From: an uncultured Clostridia bacterium | GTDB lineage: Bacteria; Bacillota; Clostridia; Christensenellales; Borkfalkiaceae | Length of the DNA: 24,142 nucleotides | Direction of reading: 5' to 3' | NCBI GenBank assembly: GCA_947090365.1 | Contig: CAMUNT010000015.1 | Coordinates: 1 to 24,142 of the forward strand | Shown: in pieces, positions 1 through 7,450 of the stretch | Numbering within the stretch: position 1 is the first letter of the stretch | How the letters are laid out: the number at the start of each line of letters is the position of its first letter | Translations under genes and position numbers: made by a program | The notes under the pieces: model-generated | Told to the model about the DNA's origin: nothing | The model's database searches: none | The model's input: only the letters and a program-made list of their open reading frames with translations

Positions 1-785
1 TCGCATACCGCAAAGCAGGTGCCCACGTTCTGGACAATAACGCCCGCGTCCGCGGGAAGCTTTCCTAGCGGAACTCTTCTGCCTGTGGTTACGTAAATAA
101 GCTGTTTTTCACCGCCCATAGGGTATTGCTTTCTTAAAATTACGGGCTGAATATCGTCAAAGGCCTCGAAAGCCTTTATCGCGTCGGGTTTATTAGCCTC
201 GATGCCGATTATAATTTTCTTTACGCCAAGCGCGGTTGCGATATATCTTGCACCCCTTGCGATTTCTTCCGTCTTTTCAATCATAAGGCGGTGGTCGCAG
301 GTGAGGTACGGCTCGCATTCCGCTCCGTTCACGATAAGCGTATCAACCGGTGTGCGGGGTGCAACTTTCACCGCCGTGGGGAAGCCCGCTCCGCCCAGAC
401 CTACGATTCCCGCTTCCTTAATTCTTGCCTTAACGGCTTCTCCGGAAGGGTCGGTAAGAGGGGGAAGATAGCTTTTTTCATTTTTTCCGTCGGACTGTAT
501 TACGATATAACTTTCGCCGTCGATATCTTTGATCTCCGTAACCGTTCCGCTTATGCTTGCGAAAACGTCGGAAGAGATTTCGCCGTCGGCGCGTGCAATA
601 AGCTGACCTTCCTTAACGGTCTGACCGACCGTAACGGAAGGGATTGCAGGTTTGCCCATCGACTGCGAAGTTGAAACCGCAACCATATCTGCGGACAGCA
701 CTTCGAGAGCGGAAGCTTGCGCAAGATGCTTCATTCCGCGCGGGTGAATACCGCCGAAGTAGTACTTTCCTTTTACTGCTTTCAA
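1..785 (-). CDS. rnfC: Electron transport complex subunit RnfC, N-terminal part (runs off left edge)
   Basis: The reading frame is open from a TTG at 785 to the window edge (261 complete codons). The TTG is preceded by AAAGGAG at a good distance, and no upstream ATG fits. Early residues FGGIHPRGMKHLA and the downstream GLGGAGFPTAVK and IVNGAECEPYLTCDHRLM motifs are those of the RnfC family (barrel-sandwich N-terminal region, then the NADH/FMN-binding Rossmann-like domain). RnfC is the peripheral NADH-oxidising subunit of the membrane Rnf complex, which couples ferredoxin:NAD+ electron transfer to ion pumping in anaerobes. The usual length is about 440 residues, so the C-terminal 4Fe-4S cysteine motifs lie outside the window, and the other rnf genes would be expected further left. 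It follows a Gx-transporter gene by 90 bp on the same strand and is probably co-transcribed with it. Confidence 0.93.
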   Translation of the reverse strand, partial: MKAVKGKYYFGGIHPRGMKHLAQASALEVLSADMVAVSTSQSMGKPAIPSVTVGQTVKEGQLIARADGEISSDVFASISGTVTEIKDIDGESYIVIQSDGKNEKSYLPPLTDPSGEAVKARIKEAGIVGLGGAGFPTAVKVAPRTPVDTLIVNGAECEPYLTCDHRLMIEKTEEIARGARYIATALGVKKIIIGIEANKPDAIKAFEAFDDIQPVILRKQYPMGGEKQLIYVTTGRRVPLGKLPADAGVIVQNVGTCFAVC

Positions 786-875
786 CTTGTTTACTCCTTT
801 AAAATTTTTCTGAATTTAACTTGGACAAATTCAAAACTTAAAACAAGTTCGGCTTTGAATCGTCCGGTTATCCGC

Positions 876-1433
876 CTATTCGGGCGTATTTTCTTTTTCT
901 ATTTTCGTTCCTATCATTCTTTCAAAGACGCTTTGCGGAACTTTTTTGAATAAAAGCATAATTATTCCGCCGACGATAGCGCCCGAAAGCACGCCTATTA
1001 AAACGAGGTACGGCATATATCCGAATGTGAGCGCAGTGCCCGAAATAATTACGAAAACGATATTCTGCGTGATATTGTGCGACACTGCCGACAGCACCGA
1101 TACGGATATAACCGAAATGCGTGGATAAACCGTATACATTAAAAGGGAAGAAACCGTCATTGCGACAACTCCGCCCGTAAAGCTGTATAAAAGCGCCGAA
1201 ACGTTGCCCGCAAACACTGCGCCAAGCCCAGTGCGGACTGCAATTATAACGAACGCTTCTATCGGGGAATACATTATCAGGGCGGCAAACGAAAAGATAT
1301 TTGCAAGCCCCATTTTCGCCCCGGGAACGAACAAAGGCGGAAACTGATTTTCTATAATGAACATTATCAGGCTCAGCGCCGTAAAAATCGCAAGCACCGC
1401 AATTTTTTTTGCAGAATTTTTCCCGCTTTTCAT
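876..1433 (-). CDS. Gx transporter family membrane protein (heptaprenyl diphosphate synthase component I-like)
   Basis: A 185-residue hydrophobic protein with about five to six membrane segments. The conserved stretch PGAKMGLANIFSFAALIMY, followed by a glycine-rich helix (TGLGAVFAGNVSALLYSFTGG) and SAVSHNITQN, is typical of the Gx transporter / Hpre_diP_synt_I family (COG4769). In clostridia these genes often sit next to rnf, FMN-binding or ApbE genes, as here, upstream of rnfC. The substrate is not established. Start choice: the frame can also begin at a GTG at 1451, but neither start has a Shine-Dalgarno. A TATAAT lies between the two (1443-1448 on the minus strand), so I prefer the ATG at 1433, which would give a very short or nearly absent leader. 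Confidence 0.8.
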   Translation of the reverse strand: MKSGKNSAKKIAVLAIFTALSLIMFIIENQFPPLFVPGAKMGLANIFSFAALIMYSPIEAFVIIAVRTGLGAVFAGNVSALLYSFTGGVVAMTVSSLLMYTVYPRISVISVSVLSAVSHNITQNIVFVIISGTALTFGYMPYLVLIGVLSGAIVGGIIMLLFKKVPQSVFERMIGTKIEKENTPE

Positions 1434-1442
1434 ACGAATTTC

Positions 1443-1471
1443 ATTATACACTATTATTTATAATTAGTAAA
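1443..1471 (-). promoter_or_regulatory. Possible sigma-A promoter of the Gx-transporter/rnfC unit
   Basis: Read on the minus strand: TTTACT (1471-1466), a 17-nt spacer, and TATAAT (1448-1443) preceded by TG at the extended -10 position. The transcript would start only a few bases before the ATG at 1433, so the mRNA would be nearly leaderless. The -35 box matches consensus at 4 of 6. The same TTTACT-N17-TATAAT pair occurs before rqcH. Confidence 0.5.
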
Positions 1472-1532
1472 ATATTTAAGGGGCTAAAATTTAAAAATAA
1501 GTAAAATAATATTTATTAATTTTACAGTCTGT

Positions 1533-1561
1533 TTGACATTTACGGGCATTGGTGATATAGT
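1533..1561 (+). promoter_or_regulatory. Sigma-A promoter of the M18 aminopeptidase gene
   Basis: A perfect TTGACA (1533-1538), a 17-nt spacer and TATAGT (1556-1561, 5 of 6). Transcription should start about 20 bases before the ATG at 1590, leaving room for the AAGGAG ribosome binding site. Confidence 0.8.
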
Positions 1562-1589
1562 ATATTAAAATATACAAGGAGCGAATATT

Positions 1590-2957
1590 ATGGATCTTAA
1601 ATATAAGCGTAAAAACGTATATAAAGAAGCCGACGGCAAAGAGCTTGAAAAAATTTACGATTTTGCGGAAGGCTATAAAAAATTTCTCGATAATTCCAAA
1701 ACGGAGCGCGACGCGTCAATGGAGGCAAAGCGCGAGGCGGAGGCCCGCGGCTTCAAGCCCTTCAGCTTTTCCGAAAAGCTGAAAGCGGGTGACAAGCGCT
1801 ACTTTGTCAACCGCGAAAAAAACGTATTTTTAATAAGCGTCGGCACCGAGGACGTCGCAAAGGACGGCGTAAGGATAATGGTTGCGCACGTCGACTCGCC
1901 CAGACTTGACCTGAAGCCCAACCCTATGTACGAGGAGGCGGGGCTGTGCTATCTCAAAACCCATTATTACGGCGGTATAAAAAAGTATCAGTGGACGGCA
2001 ATTCCCCTTGCGCTTCACGGCGTGGTTATGCTCCGCGGGGGCGTGAAAAAGGAAATAGTAGTCGGCGAGGACGAAAACGACCCTGTTTTCTATATTACCG
2101 ATATTCTGCCCCATTTAGGCGCGGAACAGGCAACTAAAACTCTCAGCAAGGCAATCGACGGAGAAAGTCTTAACGCAATTATCGGCGGACTTCCCGCAGT
2201 TGACGACGAGGAAGAGAAGGAGTGCGTAAAGACGGCTGTGTTAAAGCTTCTCAATAAGAAGTACGGTATTACCGAAATCGACTTCCAGTGCTCCGAGCTC
2301 TGTTTCGTTCCCGCAGGCAAGGCGAGGGACGTCGGCTTCGACGGTGCGCTTATTTCCGCCTACGGTCACGACGACAAGGTTTGCGCATATCCCGAAATGC
2401 GGGCTATTTTCGATATAGATTCCCCCCATACCGTTTTATCGGTTTTTGCCGATAAGGAAGAGGTGGGAAGCAACGGCAATACGGGTATGCAAAGCAAGGT
2501 TATCTGCGACGTAATAGACACGATAGCTCACTCGTTCGGCGCAAATCCTATCGAGGTAAGGTACAATTCCAAGTGTATTTCCGCGGACGTAACCGCAGGC
2601 TACGACCCCTCGTTCAAATCCGTTTTCGAAAAGCGCAATACTACTGCGGTTTCCTGCGGGGCGGCTATTTCCAAGTATACCGGTTCGCGCGGCAAGTCGT
2701 CGTCTAACGACGCTTCCGCAGAATATATGGGCTTTATCCGCGATATTTTGGAGGATAACGGAGTATTCTGGCAGACGGGCGAGCTCGGTGCGGTGGACGC
2801 GGGCGGCGGCGGTACGGTTGCTATGTATATAGCCAATCTCGGCATAGAAACGGTGGACGTAGGCGTTCCCGTACTTTCGATGCACGCCCCGTACGAGCTT
2901 ATTTCCAAGGCTGACGTGTACTCTCTGTATAAAGCCTGCTGTGCATTTATAAAGTAG
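1590..2957 (+). CDS. M18 family metallo-aminopeptidase (aspartyl aminopeptidase type)
   Basis: This 455-residue protein matches the M18 family over its whole length. The expected metal-ligand and catalytic motifs are visible: AHVDSPRLDLK (His100, Asp102), YGHDDKVCAYPEM (Asp261/262), FADKEEVGSNGNTGM (Glu290/Glu291), SADVTAGYDP (Asp333) and SMHAPYELISKADVYSLYKAC (His432). M18 enzymes are large cytosolic dinuclear-zinc aminopeptidases that remove N-terminal residues from peptides, often acidic ones; substrate preference cannot be read from the sequence. The ATG follows CAAGGAGCGAATATT, a clear ribosome binding site. It is monocistronic: own promoter upstream and a strong hairpin terminator 100 bp downstream. 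The closest named bacterial relatives are annotated apeB or probable M18 aminopeptidase 1/2; I give no symbol. Confidence 0.95.
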   Translation: MDLKYKRKNVYKEADGKELEKIYDFAEGYKKFLDNSKTERDASMEAKREAEARGFKPFSFSEKLKAGDKRYFVNREKNVFLISVGTEDVAKDGVRIMVAHVDSPRLDLKPNPMYEEAGLCYLKTHYYGGIKKYQWTAIPLALHGVVMLRGGVKKEIVVGEDENDPVFYITDILPHLGAEQATKTLSKAIDGESLNAIIGGLPAVDDEEEKECVKTAVLKLLNKKYGITEIDFQCSELCFVPAGKARDVGFDGALISAYGHDDKVCAYPEMRAIFDIDSPHTVLSVFADKEEVGSNGNTGMQSKVICDVIDTIAHSFGANPIEVRYNSKCISADVTAGYDPSFKSVFEKRNTTAVSCGAAISKYTGSRGKSSSNDASAEYMGFIRDILEDNGVFWQTGELGAVDAGGGGTVAMYIANLGIETVDVGVPVLSMHAPYELISKADVYSLYKACCAFIK

Positions 2958-3054
2958 TTTCTTCCTCTGAACCTCGCATTACGGCGTTGTCCGGCAAAAT
3001 CCGCAGACTACTTGTACTGCCCGTTCAAAGAAATCGGCCGTATAACGGTTTAAA
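2958..3054. other. Short noncoding stretch after the M18 gene; possible repeat-like segment
   Basis: The 97 bp between the aminopeptidase stop and its terminator hold no start/SD combination. The text (for example GCGTTGTCCGGCAAAATCCGCAGAC and the partly palindromic CCGTATAACGG) looks like an intergenic repeat rather than random spacer, but no second copy exists in this window. Confidence 0.25.
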
Positions 3055-3091
3055 CAAAAAAAGATACCCGATTGCGGGTATCTTTTAATTT
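3055..3091. terminator. Bidirectional rho-independent terminator
   Basis: A 10-bp perfect stem AAGATACCCG / CGGGTATCTT (3061-3070 and 3075-3084) with loop ATTG. It is flanked by a T-rich run on the right and an A-rich run on the left, so it can stop transcription from both convergent genes: the M18 gene on the plus strand and the membrane-anchored protein on the minus strand. Confidence 0.92.
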
Positions 3092-4390
3092 TTATCTTGC
3101 TTTGGGAATAACGCTGTAAACGTTTTTAATGCTTTCGCGGGTGAATAAGTTATATTTCTTCGAACCCGACTCGAACAGTACGTATATGCGCGTCTGCGGC
3201 GGTTTGCTCGAACCCTGCAAGGTAATGGTGCACATTCCCTCGGACATAGACGGTATCGAGTAATCGTTCGTCAACATTGCGCTGTCGTTCATATCTGCGT
3301 AATATACGTTTAACGTCTCGTCGGTGTAAGGAGATTTGTTGACGCCGTCCGTTCTGTAAACGCTGTCGTACGCAAAACTTACGCCGTCTTCCGAGATTGC
3401 GGTATATTTGGTATTCTTCGCGTTTACCTTGTTCCAGTCGAAGCATAAAAGGTGCGAGTTGCTAAGTCCGTAGCTCTGCGAAAGAACCAGCGTTCCCGTA
3501 GTCGTTCCGTAGCCTTCTCTTCCCGAGAATGCAATGCCCTGAACCTGTTCGGGCAGGGAATATATTTTCTGAATTTTAGGCACGTTATCGGTAATCGTTT
3601 TATCGGTGCCCTTGTCGTCAATCAAATCAAGTCCGTACGGGTTCGAAGAGTTCGTGTTGGCCCTGTATTCGTACATAAACGAAGTGTTGCGATAGCCTTT
3701 GGGGGTAAGAAGCCGGTGCGATTTGGCCGTTTCGTAATTGCCCTTGCGGTAGAACTCGCCGACGTACAGTCTGTCGTAGGAAGCCGTCGTATAGCGCGGG
3801 TCGTGGAAGTAGTAGAGGTACGCCGCATTGCAGTTTGCCTTGAAGGATGCGGTGAACCGGATGGATTGTACTTCTTCGCCCTCTTCGAGGTTGCTGTTTT
3901 TCGTGGCTTTTGCGATAATCTCTTTTAAAATGTTTGCTTCTTTATATTCTTCGCTTGCCTGCGCAACGACTATGCTGTCGCCGTAGGTTACCCACAGCCT
4001 CGAACCGTTAGTCGCAATTCCCCCTACGTGCCCCGTATGAGGAGTGCCGTCGATATTTAACATAGTAACGTAGCCCACGTATCCCGTTTTTTCCGCTGTT
4101 ACGTAAATGCGGGAGGGAGAGCCGTCCTTCATATACGCGCTCATTAAAAAGTACTGCTGATACGCGTATTTCGTTTTTCCGTCTTCGTCGGTTATTTCAT
4201 ACTGCGAATAATACGCGCCCAGTCCCTGCGGAATAGCACCGTCGTCCAGCCCCTCGATTGCAAATTCTTTTCTGAATTTTTTAAAGTCGGGGTAGGTATC
4301 GCCGACGAACCAGATTAAAAGAAAACTTCCCAAAAACAGCAGTACCGCAAACACGGCGGTAAGCGATATAAATAATTTTTTATGCTTCAT
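3092..4390 (-). CDS. Membrane-anchored extracytoplasmic protein, possible beta-propeller
   Basis: A 432-residue protein starting MKHKKLFISL, with one hydrophobic segment at about residues 7-30 and the rest hydrophilic, so an uncleaved signal-anchor with an outside domain is likely. I do not recognise a named family. The body is rich in short Tyr/Thr/Ser-rich beta-like segments with recurring pieces: AIPQGLGAYY at about 52-61, QGIAFSGREGYGTTTGTLVLSQSYG later, and YVTAEKTGYVGYVTMLN. These resemble blades of 'PQGL' propeller-like secreted proteins, but this is inference. The ATG is supported by AGAGGAAA six bases upstream. There is no lipobox cysteine near the N-terminus. It is transcribed alone from a 144-bp gap and terminates at the shared bidirectional terminator. 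No catalytic motif was seen. Confidence 0.75.
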   Translation of the reverse strand: MKHKKLFISLTAVFAVLLFLGSFLLIWFVGDTYPDFKKFRKEFAIEGLDDGAIPQGLGAYYSQYEITDEDGKTKYAYQQYFLMSAYMKDGSPSRIYVTAEKTGYVGYVTMLNIDGTPHTGHVGGIATNGSRLWVTYGDSIVVAQASEEYKEANILKEIIAKATKNSNLEEGEEVQSIRFTASFKANCNAAYLYYFHDPRYTTASYDRLYVGEFYRKGNYETAKSHRLLTPKGYRNTSFMYEYRANTNSSNPYGLDLIDDKGTDKTITDNVPKIQKIYSLPEQVQGIAFSGREGYGTTTGTLVLSQSYGLSNSHLLCFDWNKVNAKNTKYTAISEDGVSFAYDSVYRTDGVNKSPYTDETLNVYYADMNDSAMLTNDYSIPSMSEGMCTITLQGSSKPPQTRIYVLFESGSKKYNLFTRESIKNVYSVIPKAR

Positions 4391-4518
4391 AGCTTTCCTC
4401 TGAAACAGTTAATAAAATAAGTTTAACAAATTTCAAATAAAAAAGCAACTGTTTAATGCTTGTAGTTTAAGTTTGATAAGTTAATTGAAGGTGTTACGCT
4501 ATCGCAATTAAGAAACGT

Positions 4519-4541
4519 CGGTTAAGCGTAAGGCTTAACCG
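4519..4541 (-). terminator. Hairpin at the end of the rqcH-side operon
   Basis: A perfect 9-bp stem CGGTTAAGC / GCTTAACCG with a 5-nt loop overlaps the stop codon of the leftmost small gene. On the minus strand it is followed by ACGTTTCTTAATT, a weak T tract, so termination is plausible but not strong. Confidence 0.55.
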
Positions 4542-4894
4542 AATATACCTTTTATTATCAGGCCGAATATAAAGGTTGCAACTGCGCCGACGAACGCAAG
4601 AGTTATGCGGAACGCAATATCGCGTCTCCGCTGTCTTATCGTGCGCTTATACGCAAAACCCGCCTCTTTCAGGTTGATAACGTACATTTTTTCGCCCTTT
4701 CTTTCCGAAGAAATAAGGTCGAAATATCCGTCGCACATAAGCTCGTGCAAAACGCTGTCTATTTTTTCGTAATTGTATTTCCGCTTTGCGGGAAGCAGAG
4801 AAAGTATTTCTGCGGGGGAAATAAGACAGCTTTCGGTGCCGTCGCACAGGTCGTAAACGGCGTGCATTATTTCGTCTTCGTTTTTGGTAAGCAT
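4535..4894 (-). CDS. Small winged-helix-like protein with C-terminal membrane anchor (copy B)
   Basis: A 119-residue protein of unknown function. Residues 1-78 look like a winged-helix fold: helix (NEDEIMHAVYDLCDG), helix (SPAEILSLLPA), helix (NYEKIDSVLHELMCDGYFDLI), then a beta-wing (ERKGEKMYVINL). A basic stretch TIRQRRRD precedes one TM helix at about 96-117, so the head should be cytosolic. It aligns end to end with the gene immediately upstream, including the HELMCDGYFDL / TALCNEGYIDV segment, so the two are a tandem duplication. Start: an in-frame TTG at 4909 is also possible, but the ATG at 4894 follows the upstream stop as TGA-T-ATG, suggesting translational coupling, and matches the paralogue's start. 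No Shine-Dalgarno is visible. Confidence 0.75.
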   Translation of the reverse strand: MLTKNEDEIMHAVYDLCDGTESCLISPAEILSLLPAKRKYNYEKIDSVLHELMCDGYFDLISSERKGEKMYVINLKEAGFAYKRTIRQRRRDIAFRITLAFVGAVATFIFGLIIKGIFG

Positions 4895-4895
4895 A

Positions 4896-5258
4896 TCAGA
4901 TAAACGCAAATATAAGCGATATTATTAGACTTCCCAGCGCTCCGCCCGCAAAAGCCGAAACGAACACCGGGTCAATGCGGAAGCCTTTGGGTTCTTCCAA
5001 GTATTCTTCTTCGTATTCCTCAACGGGCGCTTCGTACCTTTTAAGGGGGGCAACGCAGTACATTTCCCCGCGGGAATACTTAACGTCGATATAGCCCTCG
5101 TTGCAAAGGGCAGTCAGCGACCTTTTAAGCTCGTCAAAGCTTCTTACGCTGTCCTCGGGGAACGCGTCCAAAAACTCGTCCTCGTCAATAATAACGTAAC
5201 GCCCCGTCGGCGACAGGGCGTGAATTTTATTTAAAACCGCACCGCAAATTCTGTCCAT
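4896..5258 (-). CDS. Small winged-helix-like protein with C-terminal membrane anchor (copy A)
   Basis: A 120-residue protein of unknown function, paralogous to its downstream neighbour. Residues 1-73 have the same helix-helix-helix-wing pattern (ICGAVLNKIHAL, DEDEFLDAFPED, FDELKRSLTALCNEGYIDVKYSRGEMYCVAPL). A strongly acidic linker follows at about 76-90 (EAPVEEYEEEYLEE), then a TM helix at about 98-120 ends the protein. The glycine-rich TM (FAGGALGSLIISLIFAFI) could mediate helix packing. The two genes are one base apart, so a hetero- or homo-oligomer at the membrane is a reasonable guess. The ribosome binding site is weak. It lies 50 bp downstream of another small membrane protein gene and probably shares its transcript. 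Confidence 0.75.
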   Translation of the reverse strand: MDRICGAVLNKIHALSPTGRYVIIDEDEFLDAFPEDSVRSFDELKRSLTALCNEGYIDVKYSRGEMYCVAPLKRYEAPVEEYEEEYLEEPKGFRIDPVFVSAFAGGALGSLIISLIFAFI

Positions 5259-5308
5259 ACAACTTTAATATTGACAATTTGACGGTATTTAATCATTTTT
5301 TTATTGCT

Positions 5309-5584
5309 CTATTTGAGAAAAAACAGTAAAATCGCGGCTGCGAATATGGCGTATGCGACTATTTTTATATATAAAAGCCATTTGAAATCGTTCAGCTTTT
5401 TCTGATAATTCGCAAAGGATACCGCCACGACTTCGAGCATCATCGAAACGAACAGCGAATAGACGCCGAGGACGGTAAACGACAGCCCCAGCGCAACCGC
5501 GCCCGCAATTATAAGCCCTATCGCAACGAATGCGAACGTCTTTTTATCGTAACCGTTATTATCGTTTTTATTATCGTTTGTCAT
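5309..5584 (-). CDS. Small three-TM membrane protein of unknown function
   Basis: A 91-residue protein: a polar N-terminus rich in Asn/Asp/Lys (TNDNKNDNNGYDKK), then about three hydrophobic helices (residues about 15-33, 34-52 and 65-89), with a short basic turn NYQKKLNDFKW between the second and third. I do not recognise a family. The reading frame extends further upstream, but ATG 5584 is preceded by GGAG seven bases away inside the end of rqcH and overlaps that gene by 14 bases, a typical coupled start. Same-strand neighbours on both sides suggest an operon with rqcH and the two winged-helix/TM genes. Confidence 0.75.
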   Translation of the reverse strand: MTNDNKNDNNGYDKKTFAFVAIGLIIAGAVALGLSFTVLGVYSLFVSMMLEVVAVSFANYQKKLNDFKWLLYIKIVAYAIFAAAILLFFLK

Positions 5585-7247
5585 CGTCGTTCTCCGCAAT
5601 TTCAATGTGTCTGTCGGGCTGTGCAAGCGTGGTGTGGTAATCGGTGTAAATTACGAACCCGATATTTGTGGCAGGGGGCTTTTTTACGAATTTTTTCAAC
5701 GTATAGTCAACGGGAATTTTGCTTCCCTCCCGCCCGTCGGAGTAGTAAGCGCATATCTCGGAAGCAACCTTTATAACGCTTTCGGGAACAGTCCTTCCTC
5801 CGGTAATTACCGCAACGTGCGAGGAGTGGTATTTTTGCGTATGAAGCCATAAATCGTCGGGGGAAAGCGACTTGGTAAGCCGTTCGTTCTGTACGTTGTT
5901 TCTGCCCGCAACAATCTTAAAGCCTTCGTAAAAGTAAGTTCTGTAAGGCGGAGCGGTCTGCTTTTTCTTCCTGTTTTCGGTCTTTTTTATAAGCTGTAAG
6001 GAGGCCAGCTCTTCTTCGGTTTCTTCAAGGTCTGCAAGGCCCTCGGCCGAGCAAATATGCGCATTTATGCAGTTTAAATAGTCTTTTTGCTCCGAAACCG
6101 CGTTATATCGGGCGTCTACGCTTTGCTTCGTCCGTTTGAGTTTTGCGTATTTTTTGTAATATTTCTGCGCGTTTTGCGAAGGTGTAAGCGTCTTGTCCAG
6201 CGCGATAACTGTTTTACTGCAGTTTTCATCGTAATAGTTTACCGCTTCAAGGCGTTCGTCGCCCCTTTCGATTGCGTAAATATTCGCCGTTATAAGCTCG
6301 CCCTTCAGCCTGATTTCTTCCATATCGCTGCATTCGTCAAGCTTTTCGCGCATAGTCGCAAGCTGTTTATCCAGCTTTTTTATACCCGCGTTAAGCGCGC
6401 CCGAAAGCTTAGCTTTTTTTTCGTTAAAATTCTTTTTTGCGGTGATATACGAATAGTACGCGCTCTGCGCCGAAAGTACGTCGGGATAGCTCTTTTGATT
6501 TTTTTCCGCCGACCTTACTTTGAAGTCGGCAGGCTCGCCGTTTACGTAGACTACGCAGGGCGAGACGGGGTCCGAATATATATAACTCCGAATATTTTCG
6601 GCGGTGACGTTTTCGCCGTAAGCACCAATTATTTCAAACGCCGTCGCATAGCAAATCCCTTTAATTTTTTCGCTTATAAGTTTCGCTTTATCTCCGCTGT
6701 AATTTTCAATAATCCTGTCGATATTTTCCGTATCGCAAGGGGAAAGCTTGTCCTGCGGTTGGGGAGGCGTATATCTGACCCCGCCGAAGAGAACTCGCTT
6801 TGTGCTTTCGCTTATCGCCGTGGTTTTCAGCGCGCCGACTATAATGCCGTTTTCGCACAGCACCGCGTTGGAATATTTGCCCATAATTTCGAAATACAGC
6901 CGCATTTCCGTAACCGTAAATTCGGAGGTGCATCTGAAATCGAAGTAAATTATCCGCTCGAAATCGGGCTGGACTATATCAAGTATTTCCGCGTTTTGCA
7001 GGTGCTTTCGAAGTAGCATACAGAAGTTGGGGGCAACCTGCGGAACGAAGGTTTCGTCCTCGGTAAGGCTGAGGCGCGCGTACTGCGCCGAAAGGCACGC
7101 CTCCAGTTTAACGTTGCTTTTTCCGGTGTATATTATAAAGGTAAGGCTGTCGCGCGACGGCTGGATAATTCTCGAAATTTTCCCGCCTTTAAGACTGACC
7201 TTTAATTCTTCGGCTATATATTTAATTGTAAAGGCGTCCTGCGGCAC
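5571..7247 (-). CDS. rqcH: NFACT-family ribosome quality control protein RqcH (FbpA-like)
   Basis: A 558-residue protein of standard RqcH length. The N-terminal NFACT-N region (DAFTIKYIAEELKVSLKGGKISRIIQPSRD) is followed by a coiled-coil-rich middle (about 270-440, with LSGALNAGIKKLDKQLATMREKL) and the NFACT-R domain near the C-terminus (YEGFKIVAGRNNVQNERLT, then DDLWLHTQKYHSSHVAVITGG). RqcH binds stalled 50S subunits with peptidyl-tRNA and recruits tRNA-Ala to add C-terminal alanine tails that mark the nascent chain for proteolysis. The ClpP/ClpX genes across the divergent promoter are thus functionally related. Start: the frame extends 22 codons further, but GTG 7247 has AAGGAG nine bases upstream and matches the family N-terminus. 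Older annotations call it fibronectin-binding protein A. Confidence 0.94.
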   Translation of the reverse strand: MPQDAFTIKYIAEELKVSLKGGKISRIIQPSRDSLTFIIYTGKSNVKLEACLSAQYARLSLTEDETFVPQVAPNFCMLLRKHLQNAEILDIVQPDFERIIYFDFRCTSEFTVTEMRLYFEIMGKYSNAVLCENGIIVGALKTTAISESTKRVLFGGVRYTPPQPQDKLSPCDTENIDRIIENYSGDKAKLISEKIKGICYATAFEIIGAYGENVTAENIRSYIYSDPVSPCVVYVNGEPADFKVRSAEKNQKSYPDVLSAQSAYYSYITAKKNFNEKKAKLSGALNAGIKKLDKQLATMREKLDECSDMEEIRLKGELITANIYAIERGDERLEAVNYYDENCSKTVIALDKTLTPSQNAQKYYKKYAKLKRTKQSVDARYNAVSEQKDYLNCINAHICSAEGLADLEETEEELASLQLIKKTENRKKKQTAPPYRTYFYEGFKIVAGRNNVQNERLTKSLSPDDLWLHTQKYHSSHVAVITGGRTVPESVIKVASEICAYYSDGREGSKIPVDYTLKKFVKKPPATNIGFVIYTDYHTTLAQPDRHIEIAENDDDKR

Positions 7248-7271
7248 AGGCTTTTTCTCCTTATAATTACT

Positions 7272-7392
7272 GATTGCGTATATACTTTGCAATACTGCGT
7301 TGCACTGTGGCAACCCTCAGTTATTTACGTCCTTAAAGTAAACTCCTTCGGGTTTTGCTCGTGCGCCTTGTCTTGCTTGTATCTCCGCAGTC
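7272..7392. repeat. Interspersed structured repeat, copy 1
   Basis: About 121 bp, closely similar in order and sequence to 21581-21705, roughly three quarters identical by eye, same orientation on the plus strand. Shared blocks include TATATACTT, TGCGTTG, CAGTTA, CTCCTTC, the GTTTT block and CGCCTTG. The ends are complementary (GATTGCG..ATAC with GTAT..CGCAGTC), and two internal hairpins are visible: GTTGC/GCAAC and TTTAC/GTAAA. It lies directly upstream of the rqcH ribosome binding site, within the predicted rqcH 5' leader. Confidence 0.8.
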
Positions 7393-7410
7393 TGCCAATT
7401 CGCATTACTT

Positions 7411-7439
7411 ATTATATAGTAATTTTTGCCAAAAGTAAA
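7411..7439 (-). promoter_or_regulatory. Probable sigma-A promoter of rqcH
   Basis: On the minus strand TTTACT (7439-7434), a 17-nt spacer and a perfect TATAAT (7416-7411). Transcription would begin near 7404 and run through the whole interspersed repeat before the rqcH start at 7247. The -10 sits in the palindrome ATTACT...AGTAAT. Confidence 0.55.
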
Positions 7440-7450
7440 TGTAAAACGCT

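Noticed and set aside
2436..2908. Long minus-strand open frames antisense to the M18 aminopeptidase gene
   Set aside because: They mirror the codon structure of a clearly real gene, have no ribosome binding site and no recognisable protein motif.
2958..3054. Third copy of the interspersed repeat after the M18 gene
   Set aside because: It shares only short words with the two real copies and lacks their stems and complementary ends; it may be another repeat family, but one copy cannot show it.
6087..7016. 309-codon plus-strand frame antisense to rqcH
   Set aside because: Shadow of the rqcH codons; composition rich in Phe/Arg/Val repeats typical of antisense frames, and no Shine-Dalgarno.
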